A stretch of 60,342 bases of DNA, taken from the NCBI GenBank assembly GCA_028047635.1, contig JAOFXR010000013.1, positions 1 through 60,342 on the forward strand. Direction: 5' to 3'. The notes under the pieces are model-generated. The model ran no database searches and was not told where the DNA came from. It worked only from the letters and a program-made list of their open reading frames with translations. Source of the DNA: Verrucomicrobiales bacterium (GTDB lineage Bacteria; Verrucomicrobiota; Verrucomicrobiia; Verrucomicrobiales; DEV007). Of the stretch, positions 9,492 to 17,727 are shown in pieces (position 1 is the stretch's first letter; each line of letters begins with the position of its first letter). Made by a program: the position numbers and the translations under genes.

Positions 9492-11774
9492 TTACCGTCC
9501 GCCACCAAAAATAAATCTTCCAAGTCCACGGAGTGCCTTTCCGATTCCCTCATCACTCTGAGGTCCTTGGTTGGGGGGGAATCCACTTGGATCCTGCCCA
9601 TTCATGGGTTGCCCGTTGTTCCGCGAGAAGATTCCGAGGCCATGTCCACGACAGGTTGAGCGCGGGCGGAGATCATTCGGTAAGTTCATTTGGTAGACTC
9701 TCTCCTGCTTCGTGCGATTTGAGGCGTTGAGCCCACACTCACGGCAAAGTAGCCTTGCCTGAGTGCCTTCGGGTGCCTGAATCTTTTCACCGGGAAATCC
9801 AGCGGTCTCGGCGGCTTTCATGACTTCCGTCCAGACTGGAAGGGCCAGCGTGCTGCCGTAGCCGCGGTTCATGATCGTTTTCGGTTGATCCAGTCCTACC
9901 CAGACACCGGTCGTAATTTTATCGGTAAACCCCACAAACCAGGCATCTACATAATCATTCGTCGTTCCGGTCTTTCCGTAAGCGGGAGCCTTGTATCCGA
10001 GGCGTCGAGCCCCGGATCCGGTTCCGTTATCCATCGTTTCGCCCATGATCTCAGAGGTGATATAGGCAACCGATTCGGGAAAGACGGTGATGCCGGTGAC
10101 CTGATGCTGCTGAATGGTATCACCGTTTGGTAATTCAATCCGTTCAATCATGTAGGGGATCATTTTAGCTCCTTTCGCTGCGAGCACGGAATAGGCGCTG
10201 GTGAGGGAGTAATTACTTGTTTCAAAAGCGCCAAGAAAGGCCACCGGCGATTTCGGAAGCTCTCCGAGTTGGAGGGTGCTGGCGAGGCTTCTGACATTCT
10301 CGAGTCCTGCGATTTGCCCGACTCGCACGGACATTGTATTTCGGGATTTGATCAAACCTATCGCGGCGGGCTGAAGCCCCTGGAAAGTGCCATCACTGTT
10401 CTTCGGTGCCCAAATGGGAGCGCCACCGCCCATGTCGATGCGCAAGGCGTCGTCGCTCACATAGGTGCCGGGAAGGAGGCCCCCGCGATCAAATCCGACC
10501 GCGTAAACGAAAGGCTTAAATGTCGAGCCCACCTGACGTGCTGATTGAAAGGCCCGGTTGAACGAGCTTTCACCGAAATTTCTTCCTCCGACGACGGCAC
10601 GAATCGCCCCGTTAGTATTGTCGATCGAGATGACGCTTCCCTGAAGGTATTTCGTCGCCTGACCCTTTTTGTGAGAACTGCGCGCAGGGTGTTTGAAGCC
10701 GGGTTGCTTCTCTATTTTGGTGAGATGGCCGTCTAGTGCCTTTTCGGCGGTGGCCTGCATCGTTGCGTCGATCGTCGTGTAGATCTTCAGGCCACCGCGT
10801 TGAATATCCTCGTCCGAAAAGTCGGATCGTTCTTTGAACCCTTCGATGAGATCGAAGATGCTCTGCAGGACGTAGCTGCCCGTCGCGAGGCGTTTGTCAG
10901 GGGGGCGAAGAGTGATCGTCTCGTTTTTGGCTTCGGTTGATTGCGCTTCGGTAATCGTTCCTTCCGTCACCAGTCTTGCGAGCACTTCGTCACGAATATC
11001 TTTCGCGCTTTGAATACTGCGGAAGGGATTCAAAAGACTCGGTCCGCGGATGACGCCTGCGAGCATGGCGCCCTCGCCCGGGCTGAGTTCGGAGGCAGGT
11101 TTCATAAAATAGCCCTGCGACGCGCGTTCAATCCCGTAGAGGCCGGAGCCGAAGTAGACGCGGTTCATATAAAATCCCAGTATCTCTTCCTTGGTGAATT
11201 TGCGTTCGATTCGTTTTGCCAGCGCGACTTCCATGAACTTGCGGTTGAGACTCTTCTCACGCATGCCGAAGGTGTTTCGTGCGAGCTGCATGGTGAGGGT
11301 CGATGCGCCTTGTTCCATTCCGCCGGCCTTGAAGTTAGCGACGACAGCGCGGGCAAGGCCGCGGTAGTCCACGCCATCATGATCGTAGAATCGACTGTCC
11401 TCCCGGGCGAGAAGCGCCTCGATGAAATATTCCGAGACTTCCGACGCGGGAATGACGAGTCGGTTTTCACCGTGACCGGAGACATGCCCCATGCGTTCTC
11501 CGTTGCGATCGAACACGAGGGTTCGCTGTGGCACTCGCTTGAGTTCCTTCATGTCGAAGGTGAGCGCTTTGCCGTTATAATAGACGGATCCGCCAATACC
11601 AGTTGCCATCCCACCGAGAAAACAAACAATCACGAGCCATCGGATGACGCGCCACCAGCCGCTGCGCCCTGGTTTTCGTGGTTTGTAGTACCGTGCTGCA
11701 GACGTTTCACCACTCTCGGAAATCGAGGCGAAAGGACCGGGTTTATCAGGAAGATCAGAAGAGGAATCACTCAT
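9492..11774 (-). CDS. Class A penicillin-binding protein (PBP1A-like)
   Basis: A protein of 760 residues. A cytoplasmic basic tail is followed by one membrane anchor (about 43-65). The glycosyltransferase 51 domain (about 95-280) shows ALLAREDSRFYDHDGVDYRG with its catalytic glutamate, STLTMQLARN, and YMNRVYFGSGLYGIERAS. The transpeptidase domain (about 360-650) shows the active-site STFK within VGSTFKPFVYAVG near 416, SRN in KSRNTMSVRVG, and KTG in YGKTGTTNDYVDAWFVGF near 598. The enzyme polymerises and crosslinks peptidoglycan on the periplasmic face. The roughly 100-residue tail with two cysteines (LLCRECGLNA) and a Gly/Pro/Asn-rich end is unusual. It is monocistronic. Confidence 0.93.
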   Translation of the reverse strand: MSDSSSDLPDKPGPFASISESGETSAARYYKPRKPGRSGWWRVIRWLVIVCFLGGMATGIGGSVYYNGKALTFDMKELKRVPQRTLVFDRNGERMGHVSGHGENRLVIPASEVSEYFIEALLAREDSRFYDHDGVDYRGLARAVVANFKAGGMEQGASTLTMQLARNTFGMREKSLNRKFMEVALAKRIERKFTKEEILGFYMNRVYFGSGLYGIERASQGYFMKPASELSPGEGAMLAGVIRGPSLLNPFRSIQSAKDIRDEVLARLVTEGTITEAQSTEAKNETITLRPPDKRLATGSYVLQSIFDLIEGFKERSDFSDEDIQRGGLKIYTTIDATMQATAEKALDGHLTKIEKQPGFKHPARSSHKKGQATKYLQGSVISIDNTNGAIRAVVGGRNFGESSFNRAFQSARQVGSTFKPFVYAVGFDRGGLLPGTYVSDDALRIDMGGGAPIWAPKNSDGTFQGLQPAAIGLIKSRNTMSVRVGQIAGLENVRSLASTLQLGELPKSPVAFLGAFETSNYSLTSAYSVLAAKGAKMIPYMIERIELPNGDTIQQHQVTGITVFPESVAYITSEIMGETMDNGTGSGARRLGYKAPAYGKTGTTNDYVDAWFVGFTDKITTGVWVGLDQPKTIMNRGYGSTLALPVWTEVMKAAETAGFPGEKIQAPEGTQARLLCRECGLNASNRTKQERVYQMNLPNDLRPRSTCRGHGLGIFSRNNGQPMNGQDPSGFPPNQGPQSDEGIGKALRGLGRFIFGGGR

Positions 11775-11842
11775 AGGAGACTAGAGAAACATAAATCATG
11801 TTCACGCTTCAGCCAAGGGGAGGATTTGGCGGAACGGGGATA

Positions 11843-12220
11843 TCAAGAGTGGGCTCTACGGCAACCACCCCGAAAGCTTGCAGCGAGAAGCCATCGGTTG
11901 TCACGAGGTGATTCGTTGACTCTATGCAAAAGGAGAAAAATCACTCCTGCGATCATCGAGAGCCCTGCGATGAGAGCGAGACAGGCAATGAGGGTGAGAT
12001 GAAGAATGTAGACCAATTGCATCATCCATCGGAAAGGCGATCGAGCATGGGGTCTGCCCTTACAGCTCGAACAGCGGTAGATCAGCTTCCTTGAGAGAGT
12101 GTGAGAAAGGGCGAAAAGGTTGCCTCCCACCGACAGAAAGACGGTTGGCGTTGGGGTGATGCTTTCGGAGCCTACCAGCAGAAGTGCCCTTTCCGAGCAA
12201 TGAGAGCAGATTCGCGCCAT
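11843..12220 (-). CDS. Small zinc-ribbon membrane protein, unknown function
   Basis: A 125-residue protein beginning MARICSHCSERALLL. A CXXC pair at residues 5-8 and a second CXXC (YRCSSCKGR) near 50 bracket about 40 residues, the usual layout of a zinc ribbon. One long hydrophobic stretch (about 70-98: LVYILHLTLIACLALIAGLS and onward) forms one span or a hairpin, and the tail is basic. The ATG is preceded immediately by GAGGA, which is too close for an ideal ribosome-binding site, so the start is probable rather than certain. I do not recognise a named family. It sits between the class A PBP gene and the aldolase gene and shows no clear partner. Confidence 0.6.
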   Translation of the reverse strand: MARICSHCSERALLLVGSESITPTPTVFLSVGGNLFALSHTLSRKLIYRCSSCKGRPHARSPFRWMMQLVYILHLTLIACLALIAGLSMIAGVIFLLLHRVNESPRDNRWLLAASFRGGCRRAHS

Positions 12221-12256
12221 TCCTCAGAGTCGCAAATCAACGAGGAGGTGCAAAGC

Positions 12257-12291
12257 AAAAAAGCAGGAGCGGGTCTAACCACATCCTGCTT
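12257..12291 (-). terminator. Rho-independent terminator after the aldolase/dehydrogenase gene
   Basis: On the minus strand the arms AAGCAGGA (12291..12284) and TCCTGCTT (12268..12261) are perfectly complementary over 8 bases with a 15-base loop. The second arm runs straight into a T tract (complement of 12257-12262). It lies 30 bases past the stop codon of the gene at 12321-14294 and is correctly oriented to end its transcript. Confidence 0.75.
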
Positions 12292-12320
12292 GAATCGCTA
12301 GGTTTCTGCAAAGCGCTCGA

Positions 12321-14294
12321 TTAAATCACTCTATCGTTTCCGCCATCCACCGGCACCTGGGCACCTGTTGTTTTGCCGAAGAGGGGGCTCGACATCGCCT
12401 CGACCATATCTCCGATATCTTTCGATTTGATTTCGGTTTTGAGAAGGTTGCGAGTCTTGTATTCCTCGACCGTCATGTTGTAGCGCTCAGCGGAACGTTT
12501 CAGGTTTTCTTCCGTCCAAAGTTTCGTATCGAAGACTGCGTCAGGGTGAATAATATTGCAACGAACGCCGAAAGGCGCGAGTTCGAGAGCGGCAACGCGA
12601 CAAAGTTGAGTAAGTCCTGCTTTTGCGCATGAATAACTCGCAGCGCCTGCACCCGGAGCGTTCACGTTGCGCGATCCAACAAGGACAACGGCAGGATCAA
12701 TCCCGTTTTTGAGGAAGGGGATCGTGTATTTGAGAAGCTTTTGGTGACTCGTGAGGTTCACGGCTATGGAAAGATCCCAGTTCTTCTCTTCGAGATTCTC
12801 GAGATAGGCGCCTGCGGTGAAAATCCCGGCATTGCTGACAACGATGTCGATACCGCCGAACTCGCGAACGGCTCCTTCGATGGCTGCGATGACTTTGTCA
12901 TCTTGAGTCAAATTGGCGACAATCCCGATTCCGCCAATACTGGCCATTTGATCTTCGATCTCAGTACTGAGATCGATACCGATCACTTTGGCGCCCTGTT
13001 CAGCGAGTGATGCGGCGCACGCAAATCCGATACCAGCAGCAGAGCCGGTCACAATCGCGACTTTACCTTGATGGCGCGGCGCGGAGCCACCTTTAGCGAG
13101 CTTCGCCTGCTCGAGCTCCCAGTATTCGATTTCGAATAACTTGCCAGCAGGAAGTGCTTTCCAGCCGCCATCAAAGGCTGCTTCGGCTTGTTGGATCGTG
13201 TGCCAGGTGTGATTGGAGATGTCTGAGAGAACGCCCGCTTCTTTGACCGTCGCTCCGAAGCTGATCACGCCCTTGTTTGGCCACACCGCCCAACGGGGAT
13301 CGGCTGAAAGGATGGTTTCACCCTTATTATATTTGTCGAAATACTTCGTGTAGTCGGCGGCAAATTTGGAGATCGACTTGTTCGAGTCTTTACCGATGAC
13401 GACAGGAACACGCTTTGTGCGGATCGTATGATCAGGAGTCAGCGGGCCGCGCGTGGCGAGTTTAGCGACGTCGGGTCTGCTTGCGAAGCCGGCGGCCTCG
13501 GGAGACTGGTCGAGTGAAGCGATCACAGCCGTTCCACGGAGTTCGGAAACTTGCTTACGGATCGCGGAAAGCTCGAGGAGGTCTTCGTTCGCTGTTGCTT
13601 TAGGGTATTTGAAACCCCTGCCCAGCTTGGTGGAGAGGTGAATCTCAGCTTCCGTCACCAGCTTGATCATCAACTCATAACTTTCGCGAGGATCGTCGTG
13701 CATCGTGAAGATACCGTGATTCATGAGAATAATGCCTTCCAACTTGAAAGGGTCTACGTTCTCCAGCGCCTTCACGACCGCCTTCGCGAGATCGAAACCG
13801 GGCATGACGTAGGGAATCACAACAACGCGATCACCGTAAACTTCCTCGATCGTCTGGCGTCCTCCTTTATGATTCGTCAGGGCTACGACCGCGTTTGCGT
13901 GGGTGTGATCAACAAACTTCTGGGGAATCACCGCGTGAAGAATCGCTTCGATGCTCGCGTTGGGAGCGGATGGATTCAGCATGGCAGCGCGCTGCTGCTT
14001 CACCATTTCCGGGTCGCTCAGTGTATCCAGCTTGGATAACTTGAGGAGAGCGTCCATCCGCACAGGTGCAAAGCCCTCTGCTTCGATGGTACCAAGATCC
14101 CAACCGGAACCTTTTACATAAAGAACATCGGTGGAGTCACCGAAGAAATCTTTCTCCGTTACTTTGACCGAAGTATTACCGCCACCGTGAAGAACCAGTT
14201 CAGGATTCGCGCCGAGAATGCGGGAGGTGTAAACGCGCTTTCCGATGTCGCCTTTGTATTTGCGGGCGTCGCTGTTGTTCCAGAGTGATTTCAT
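12321..14294 (-). CDS. Bifunctional class II aldolase / short-chain dehydrogenase (RhaD-like fusion)
   Basis: A protein of 657 residues with two enzymes fused. The N-terminal part (about 25-380) is a class II aldolase/adducin domain with metal-binding histidines in DHTHANAVVALTNHKGG near 132 and LMNHGIFTMHDDPRESYE near 193. The C-terminal part (about 405-657) is an SDR: TGSAAGIG nucleotide loop near 417, NAG in VSNAGIFTAGAY, and the catalytic YSCAK near 555. Family members cleave rhamnulose-1-phosphate or similar deoxy-sugar phosphates to dihydroxyacetone phosphate and lactaldehyde, then convert the aldehyde. No rhamnose isomerase, kinase or transporter is nearby, so the real substrate is uncertain. 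A terminator follows the gene. Confidence 0.88.
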   Translation of the reverse strand: MKSLWNNSDARKYKGDIGKRVYTSRILGANPELVLHGGGNTSVKVTEKDFFGDSTDVLYVKGSGWDLGTIEAEGFAPVRMDALLKLSKLDTLSDPEMVKQQRAAMLNPSAPNASIEAILHAVIPQKFVDHTHANAVVALTNHKGGRQTIEEVYGDRVVVIPYVMPGFDLAKAVVKALENVDPFKLEGIILMNHGIFTMHDDPRESYELMIKLVTEAEIHLSTKLGRGFKYPKATANEDLLELSAIRKQVSELRGTAVIASLDQSPEAAGFASRPDVAKLATRGPLTPDHTIRTKRVPVVIGKDSNKSISKFAADYTKYFDKYNKGETILSADPRWAVWPNKGVISFGATVKEAGVLSDISNHTWHTIQQAEAAFDGGWKALPAGKLFEIEYWELEQAKLAKGGSAPRHQGKVAIVTGSAAGIGFACAASLAEQGAKVIGIDLSTEIEDQMASIGGIGIVANLTQDDKVIAAIEGAVREFGGIDIVVSNAGIFTAGAYLENLEEKNWDLSIAVNLTSHQKLLKYTIPFLKNGIDPAVVLVGSRNVNAPGAGAASYSCAKAGLTQLCRVAALELAPFGVRCNIIHPDAVFDTKLWTEENLKRSAERYNMTVEEYKTRNLLKTEIKSKDIGDMVEAMSSPLFGKTTGAQVPVDGGNDRVI

Positions 14295-14355
14295 GGTGGG
14301 ATGTAAAAAAGTGGGCGGGGGTATGCCGTGCGGGGCGGGGAAAAATACGGTGGGC

Positions 14356-14808
14356 TTACTTGTAAACCTCGTCAGGATTGTAGGACTGTTCCTCTATTTC
14401 CTGTCCTAAGGCTACAGGATCACCCGCGCCTTGTATATTTCTGTAGAAGCAACTTCTATATCCTGCATGGCAGCAGCCGGGGCCTTTTTGACGGACTTTC
14501 AGCACCAGTGCGTCCTGATCGCAGTCGGTCAAAATGGCTTCGACGGTCTGAGTGTGGCCCGATGTCGCTCCTTTGTGCCAGATCTGCTGTCGGCTGCGGG
14601 AAAAGTAAACCGCTTCACCGATCTGAATGGTTTGCTGGAGGGACGTTTCGTTCATGTAGGCGACCATGAGCACCTCATTGGTGTCAGCATCCTGAGCGAT
14701 CGCGACGACGAGGCCGTCACTGTCGAATTTCGGTGAAAAAGTGTGTCCGATCTCCACCGCTTTGCGGTCGTCACGGTTTCCAAAGGTGATTTCTGTTGAA
14801 GTAGACAT
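14356..14808 (-). CDS. hisI: Phosphoribosyl-AMP cyclohydrolase HisI
   Basis: The third enzyme of histidine synthesis, opening the purine ring of phosphoribosyl-AMP in the cytoplasm. From ATG 14808 the protein has 150 residues. The family core is complete: LMVAYMNETSLQQTIQIGEA, SRSRQQIWHKGATSGHTQ, the metal-binding DCDQDALVL, and the zinc cysteines in GPGCCHAGYRSCFYRN. A further in-frame ATG at 14877 would add 23 residues that do not match the family and would crowd the divergent tmk promoter, so I prefer 14808. It is encoded alone, as HisI without the HisE domain, so histidine genes are dispersed in this genome. Confidence 0.92.
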   Translation of the reverse strand: MSTSTEITFGNRDDRKAVEIGHTFSPKFDSDGLVVAIAQDADTNEVLMVAYMNETSLQQTIQIGEAVYFSRSRQQIWHKGATSGHTQTVEAILTDCDQDALVLKVRQKGPGCCHAGYRSCFYRNIQGAGDPVALGQEIEEQSYNPDEVYK

Positions 14809-14894
14809 AGCTTGGGTGGATGAAAAGTTTGGTGAACGAAGTGTTTTCGAATAGACAATCTTCGTTATGCCATTCATAGATGCAACCGTCTCTG

Positions 14895-15545
14895 ATGCAA
14901 CGCGGGAAATTTATCACATTCGAGGGATCTGAAGGTTGCGGGAAGTCGACTCAAATCAAAAGGTTCGTAAAAATGCTTACGGATCGGGGGATTGAGACGA
15001 TTCAAACCCGCGAGCCCGGCGGTACTTCTGTGGGCGAACGCATTCGCGATTTGCTCCAACACGATGATGCAGGTAGTCAGCTTACCAACGAAAGTGAGTT
15101 GTTACTCTTTGCTGCCAGTCGCGCCCAGCTTGTTCGCGAAGTCATTGCGCCGGCGCTGAACCGGGGAACCTGGGTGATCGCAGACCGCTTCCTCGATTCC
15201 ACGACCGTGTACCAGGGCGGTGGACGCGGGCTCAGCGTTGAAGCGGTCGAGCAGATGAATGCCTTTGCGGTCGGTGAGACGATGCCGGATCTTACGCTGC
15301 TTCTCGATCTCGATGCGGCGACCGGGCATGCCCGGGCAGTCGCTGCGACGGGAGCGAAGCCGGATCGAATGGAATCACAGCCAATCGCTTTTTTTGAAAA
15401 AGTAAGGCAAGGCTACCTCGATCTAGCGGGTCGCGAGCCTGCCCGTATCTCGGTCATCGACGCCTCGGAATCGATCGAAGGCGTTTCTTCGCAGATTAAT
15501 GGTATATTTGAAACCCGTTTCGGAGCACTTGAAGGATCGCGATGA
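14895..15545 (+). CDS. tmk: Thymidylate kinase
   Basis: Phosphorylates dTMP to dTDP in the cytoplasm. The 216 residues from ATG 14895 begin MQRGKFITFEGSEGCGKS, placing the P-loop immediately at the N-terminus as usual for the family. TREPGGTSVGERIRDLL (dTMP-binding DR/E-type loop), DRFLDSTTVYQGGGRGL and the LID-region stretch around GAKPDRMES follow. An ATG at 14880 is also in frame and adds five residues; the shorter form fits the family better. Its stop overlaps the start of the DNA polymerase III delta-prime gene by four bases, a common pairing in bacteria. It is divergent from hisI. Confidence 0.95.
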   Translation: MQRGKFITFEGSEGCGKSTQIKRFVKMLTDRGIETIQTREPGGTSVGERIRDLLQHDDAGSQLTNESELLLFAASRAQLVREVIAPALNRGTWVIADRFLDSTTVYQGGGRGLSVEAVEQMNAFAVGETMPDLTLLLDLDAATGHARAVAATGAKPDRMESQPIAFFEKVRQGYLDLAGREPARISVIDASESIEGVSSQINGIFETRFGALEGSR

Positions 15546-16543
15546 GTTTTTCCTACGATAAAGCCCACGAGTTGATGGAGCTGGCACATGCCAACTCACG
15601 GTTCGCTCATGCCTATCTCATCATGGGGCCTCCCGGAAGCGGAAAGGAAGCGCTCGCCGTGCGGATGATGGAAATGGTCAATCCTCCGGCCGACGGTGTG
15701 CCGAAGAGTTCGTTGAACGAGTTCAAATCGAGCACCACCTCTGTGATCGGGCCGGAATCGAAGTCGCGCCGCATCAAAGTCGAAGCGATCCGTGCGATTG
15801 AGCACACCCTTCAGATGGCGGCGCCTGAGGGGGTGACAAAGTTTGCAGTGATTAAAGACGCTGACTGCATGGGGCAGGAAGCCGAGAATGCATTTCTCAA
15901 AACGCTCGAAGAGCCGCCTGCTTCGAGCCGTCTCCTCCTTCTCACGAGCCGGCCTGAGATACTGCTTGATACGATTCTATCCCGTTGCATCCGGGTTGCA
16001 CTGACGGGGCACTCCGGTCCTGCTAAAATCAGCGACACCACCGCCATGTTTCTCGAGTCACTGAGGAAGCACACGCTTTCCGGTAAAGGCGGCGTTTCAG
16101 GTGCTCTCGGATTGATGGCTCGTTTCTCCGGAATCCTGAAGGAAGAGAAAGCCTCTATCGCGAAACGCTTTGAGGAAGAGCAAAAAGCGGAGGCCGCGAT
16201 GTATCGCCAAACGACCGAAGGCGATTACCTCAAGCGTCGCGAAGAATATTTCAAAGCGATCACCGAGGCCGAGTATCTTGAAAGCCGTAACCGGCTTATC
16301 GAATACCTTGTGATGTGGTTTGGTGATGCCCTGCGCATCCATGCTTTGCCGGCAGGAGATCCCGCTGCGCTGAATCTGGATCTACCTAGCTACTCCGACG
16401 CAACAGGCAAGCTGGCGGCGAACTATTCGATTGATCAGCTCACCGAGCGAATCAACGCTGTCGAAGAGTTGCGCTCAAACTTCAGCACGAACGTCTTCGA
16501 AGCTTTAGCCCTCGAAGTCGGGTTCATTCGCGCCTTCGCGTAA
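15542..16543 (+). CDS. holB: DNA polymerase III delta-prime subunit-like clamp-loader ATPase
   Basis: A protein of 333 residues of the AAA+ clamp-loader type. A P-loop variant (MGPPGSGKEALAVRMM) lies near 28, the walker-B-like VIKDADCMGQEAENAFLKTL near 105, and the arginine-finger/sensor motif LEEPPASSRLLLLTSRPE then LSRCIRV (near 145). The region between the P-loop and Walker B lacks the four zinc cysteines of classical delta-prime/DnaX. It should load the beta clamp as part of the replication machinery. It is translationally coupled to tmk (ATGA overlap). The acidic, coiled central stretch (about 190-245) is longer than in E. coli HolB. Confidence 0.85.
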   Translation: MSFSYDKAHELMELAHANSRFAHAYLIMGPPGSGKEALAVRMMEMVNPPADGVPKSSLNEFKSSTTSVIGPESKSRRIKVEAIRAIEHTLQMAAPEGVTKFAVIKDADCMGQEAENAFLKTLEEPPASSRLLLLTSRPEILLDTILSRCIRVALTGHSGPAKISDTTAMFLESLRKHTLSGKGGVSGALGLMARFSGILKEEKASIAKRFEEEQKAEAAMYRQTTEGDYLKRREEYFKAITEAEYLESRNRLIEYLVMWFGDALRIHALPAGDPAALNLDLPSYSDATGKLAANYSIDQLTERINAVEELRSNFSTNVFEALALEVGFIRAFA

Positions 16544-16664
16544 GCGGTTGTTCTCCCAAGGAGTGGCGCGCGTCCAGTCGCCAGCGCTAGCCCTGATCGG
16601 AGTCTCCTTAGGTAGCAAGATGCAGCCTCTCATTGAGCGGCGATGCCTCCAAAGTGGCCATCTC

Positions 16665-17504
16665 TCACTCGCCATCTTTGTCCATATGCACATCCATCTG
16701 TGGATAGGGAATCGAAATCCCTGCTTCATCCAGAGCCAGTTTAATCTCCTCGGTCAGTGCACATTTGGTAGCAAAGTAGTCCGGGGTTTTGACCCAGGGC
16801 CTCACGAGAATATCGACGCTTGATGCGCCTAGTTCACCCACTGCAACTAGTGGCGCAGGTTCCTTCAAGATTCTCTCCTCACTCGCCAGCACTCCTTCCA
16901 ACACTTCTTTTGCCTTGCGTAAATCATCGTCATAACCAATTCGGATGACAAGATCGATGCGGCGTTGCTCTTTCGCGGTGAAATTAATGATCGCGTTGCT
17001 GTAGACCTCACCATTAGGCATCGTCACTTCGCGGTTATCCGGAGTGCGTAACTGTGTGCTGAAAATGCGTATTTCCTCAACGACACCTTCCCTTCCTCCT
17101 GCTTCGATGAAATCGCCAGTGCGAAAAGGTCGGAAAAGAATCAAAAGCACGCCCGACGCGAAATTCTGAAGTGAGTCCTTCAAGGCGAGTCCAACCGCCA
17201 ATCCAGCGGCACCGAGCAGCGTGATCAACGAGGTGGTTGGGACTCCAAGTTGCTCAAGTGCTACGATGATGACAAGCAGCGTTAGCACCCACCTGAGAAT
17301 GTTCGTCACAAAATTGACAAGCATCGCATCGAGGTGCGACCGGACCAGCCCTTTGCGAATCAGCCTTAAGAGCCACTTTGCCGCGATCGTTCCGATCAGA
17401 TAGACCAGAATTGCGAAGACCAGTTTCGTCCCCCCCGGAATTGCATAGTTCACGAATACCTTTTCTAAATCCAGCTTAGAGAGATCAAAGTTTTCAAAGC
17501 TCAT
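16665..17504 (-). CDS. Small-conductance mechanosensitive channel (MscS family)
   Basis: From ATG 17504 the protein has 279 residues, typical for a minimal MscS. Three membrane segments are evident: TKLVFAILVYLIGTIAAKWL, FVTNILRWVLTLLVIIVAL and the pore helix AAGLAVGLALKDSLQNFASG. The cytosolic vestibule follows, with GREGVVEEIRIFSTQLRTPD, VTMPNGEVYSNAIINF and a C-terminal alpha/beta domain ending IPYPQMDVHM. It should open under membrane tension to release solutes during hypo-osmotic shock. An upstream in-frame ATG at 17543 adds 13 residues without family support. It is monocistronic; 120 bases separate it from the convergent holB stop. Confidence 0.92.
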   Translation of the reverse strand: MSFENFDLSKLDLEKVFVNYAIPGGTKLVFAILVYLIGTIAAKWLLRLIRKGLVRSHLDAMLVNFVTNILRWVLTLLVIIVALEQLGVPTTSLITLLGAAGLAVGLALKDSLQNFASGVLLILFRPFRTGDFIEAGGREGVVEEIRIFSTQLRTPDNREVTMPNGEVYSNAIINFTAKEQRRIDLVIRIGYDDDLRKAKEVLEGVLASEERILKEPAPLVAVGELGASSVDILVRPWVKTPDYFATKCALTEEIKLALDEAGISIPYPQMDVHMDKDGE

Positions 17505-17727
17505 ATATGATTCGTTACGGCAAAGGAACCGGTGATCCACCAAAAAATCGCACTAGTTTCATCTTTATCGGCCTTTTATATTTCAAAAGTAGCAGGTTAG
17601 GGGATTTGAATCGGAGGCGAGTTCTGTGAGCTTACTTTTCCGTTATCCAATCGATGAGGGACCAAGGCTCGAAGAGGGGGGGGTTGATTTCTTCGCGCTT
17701 GTGGTTGAGTGATGATGCTTTCATCTC

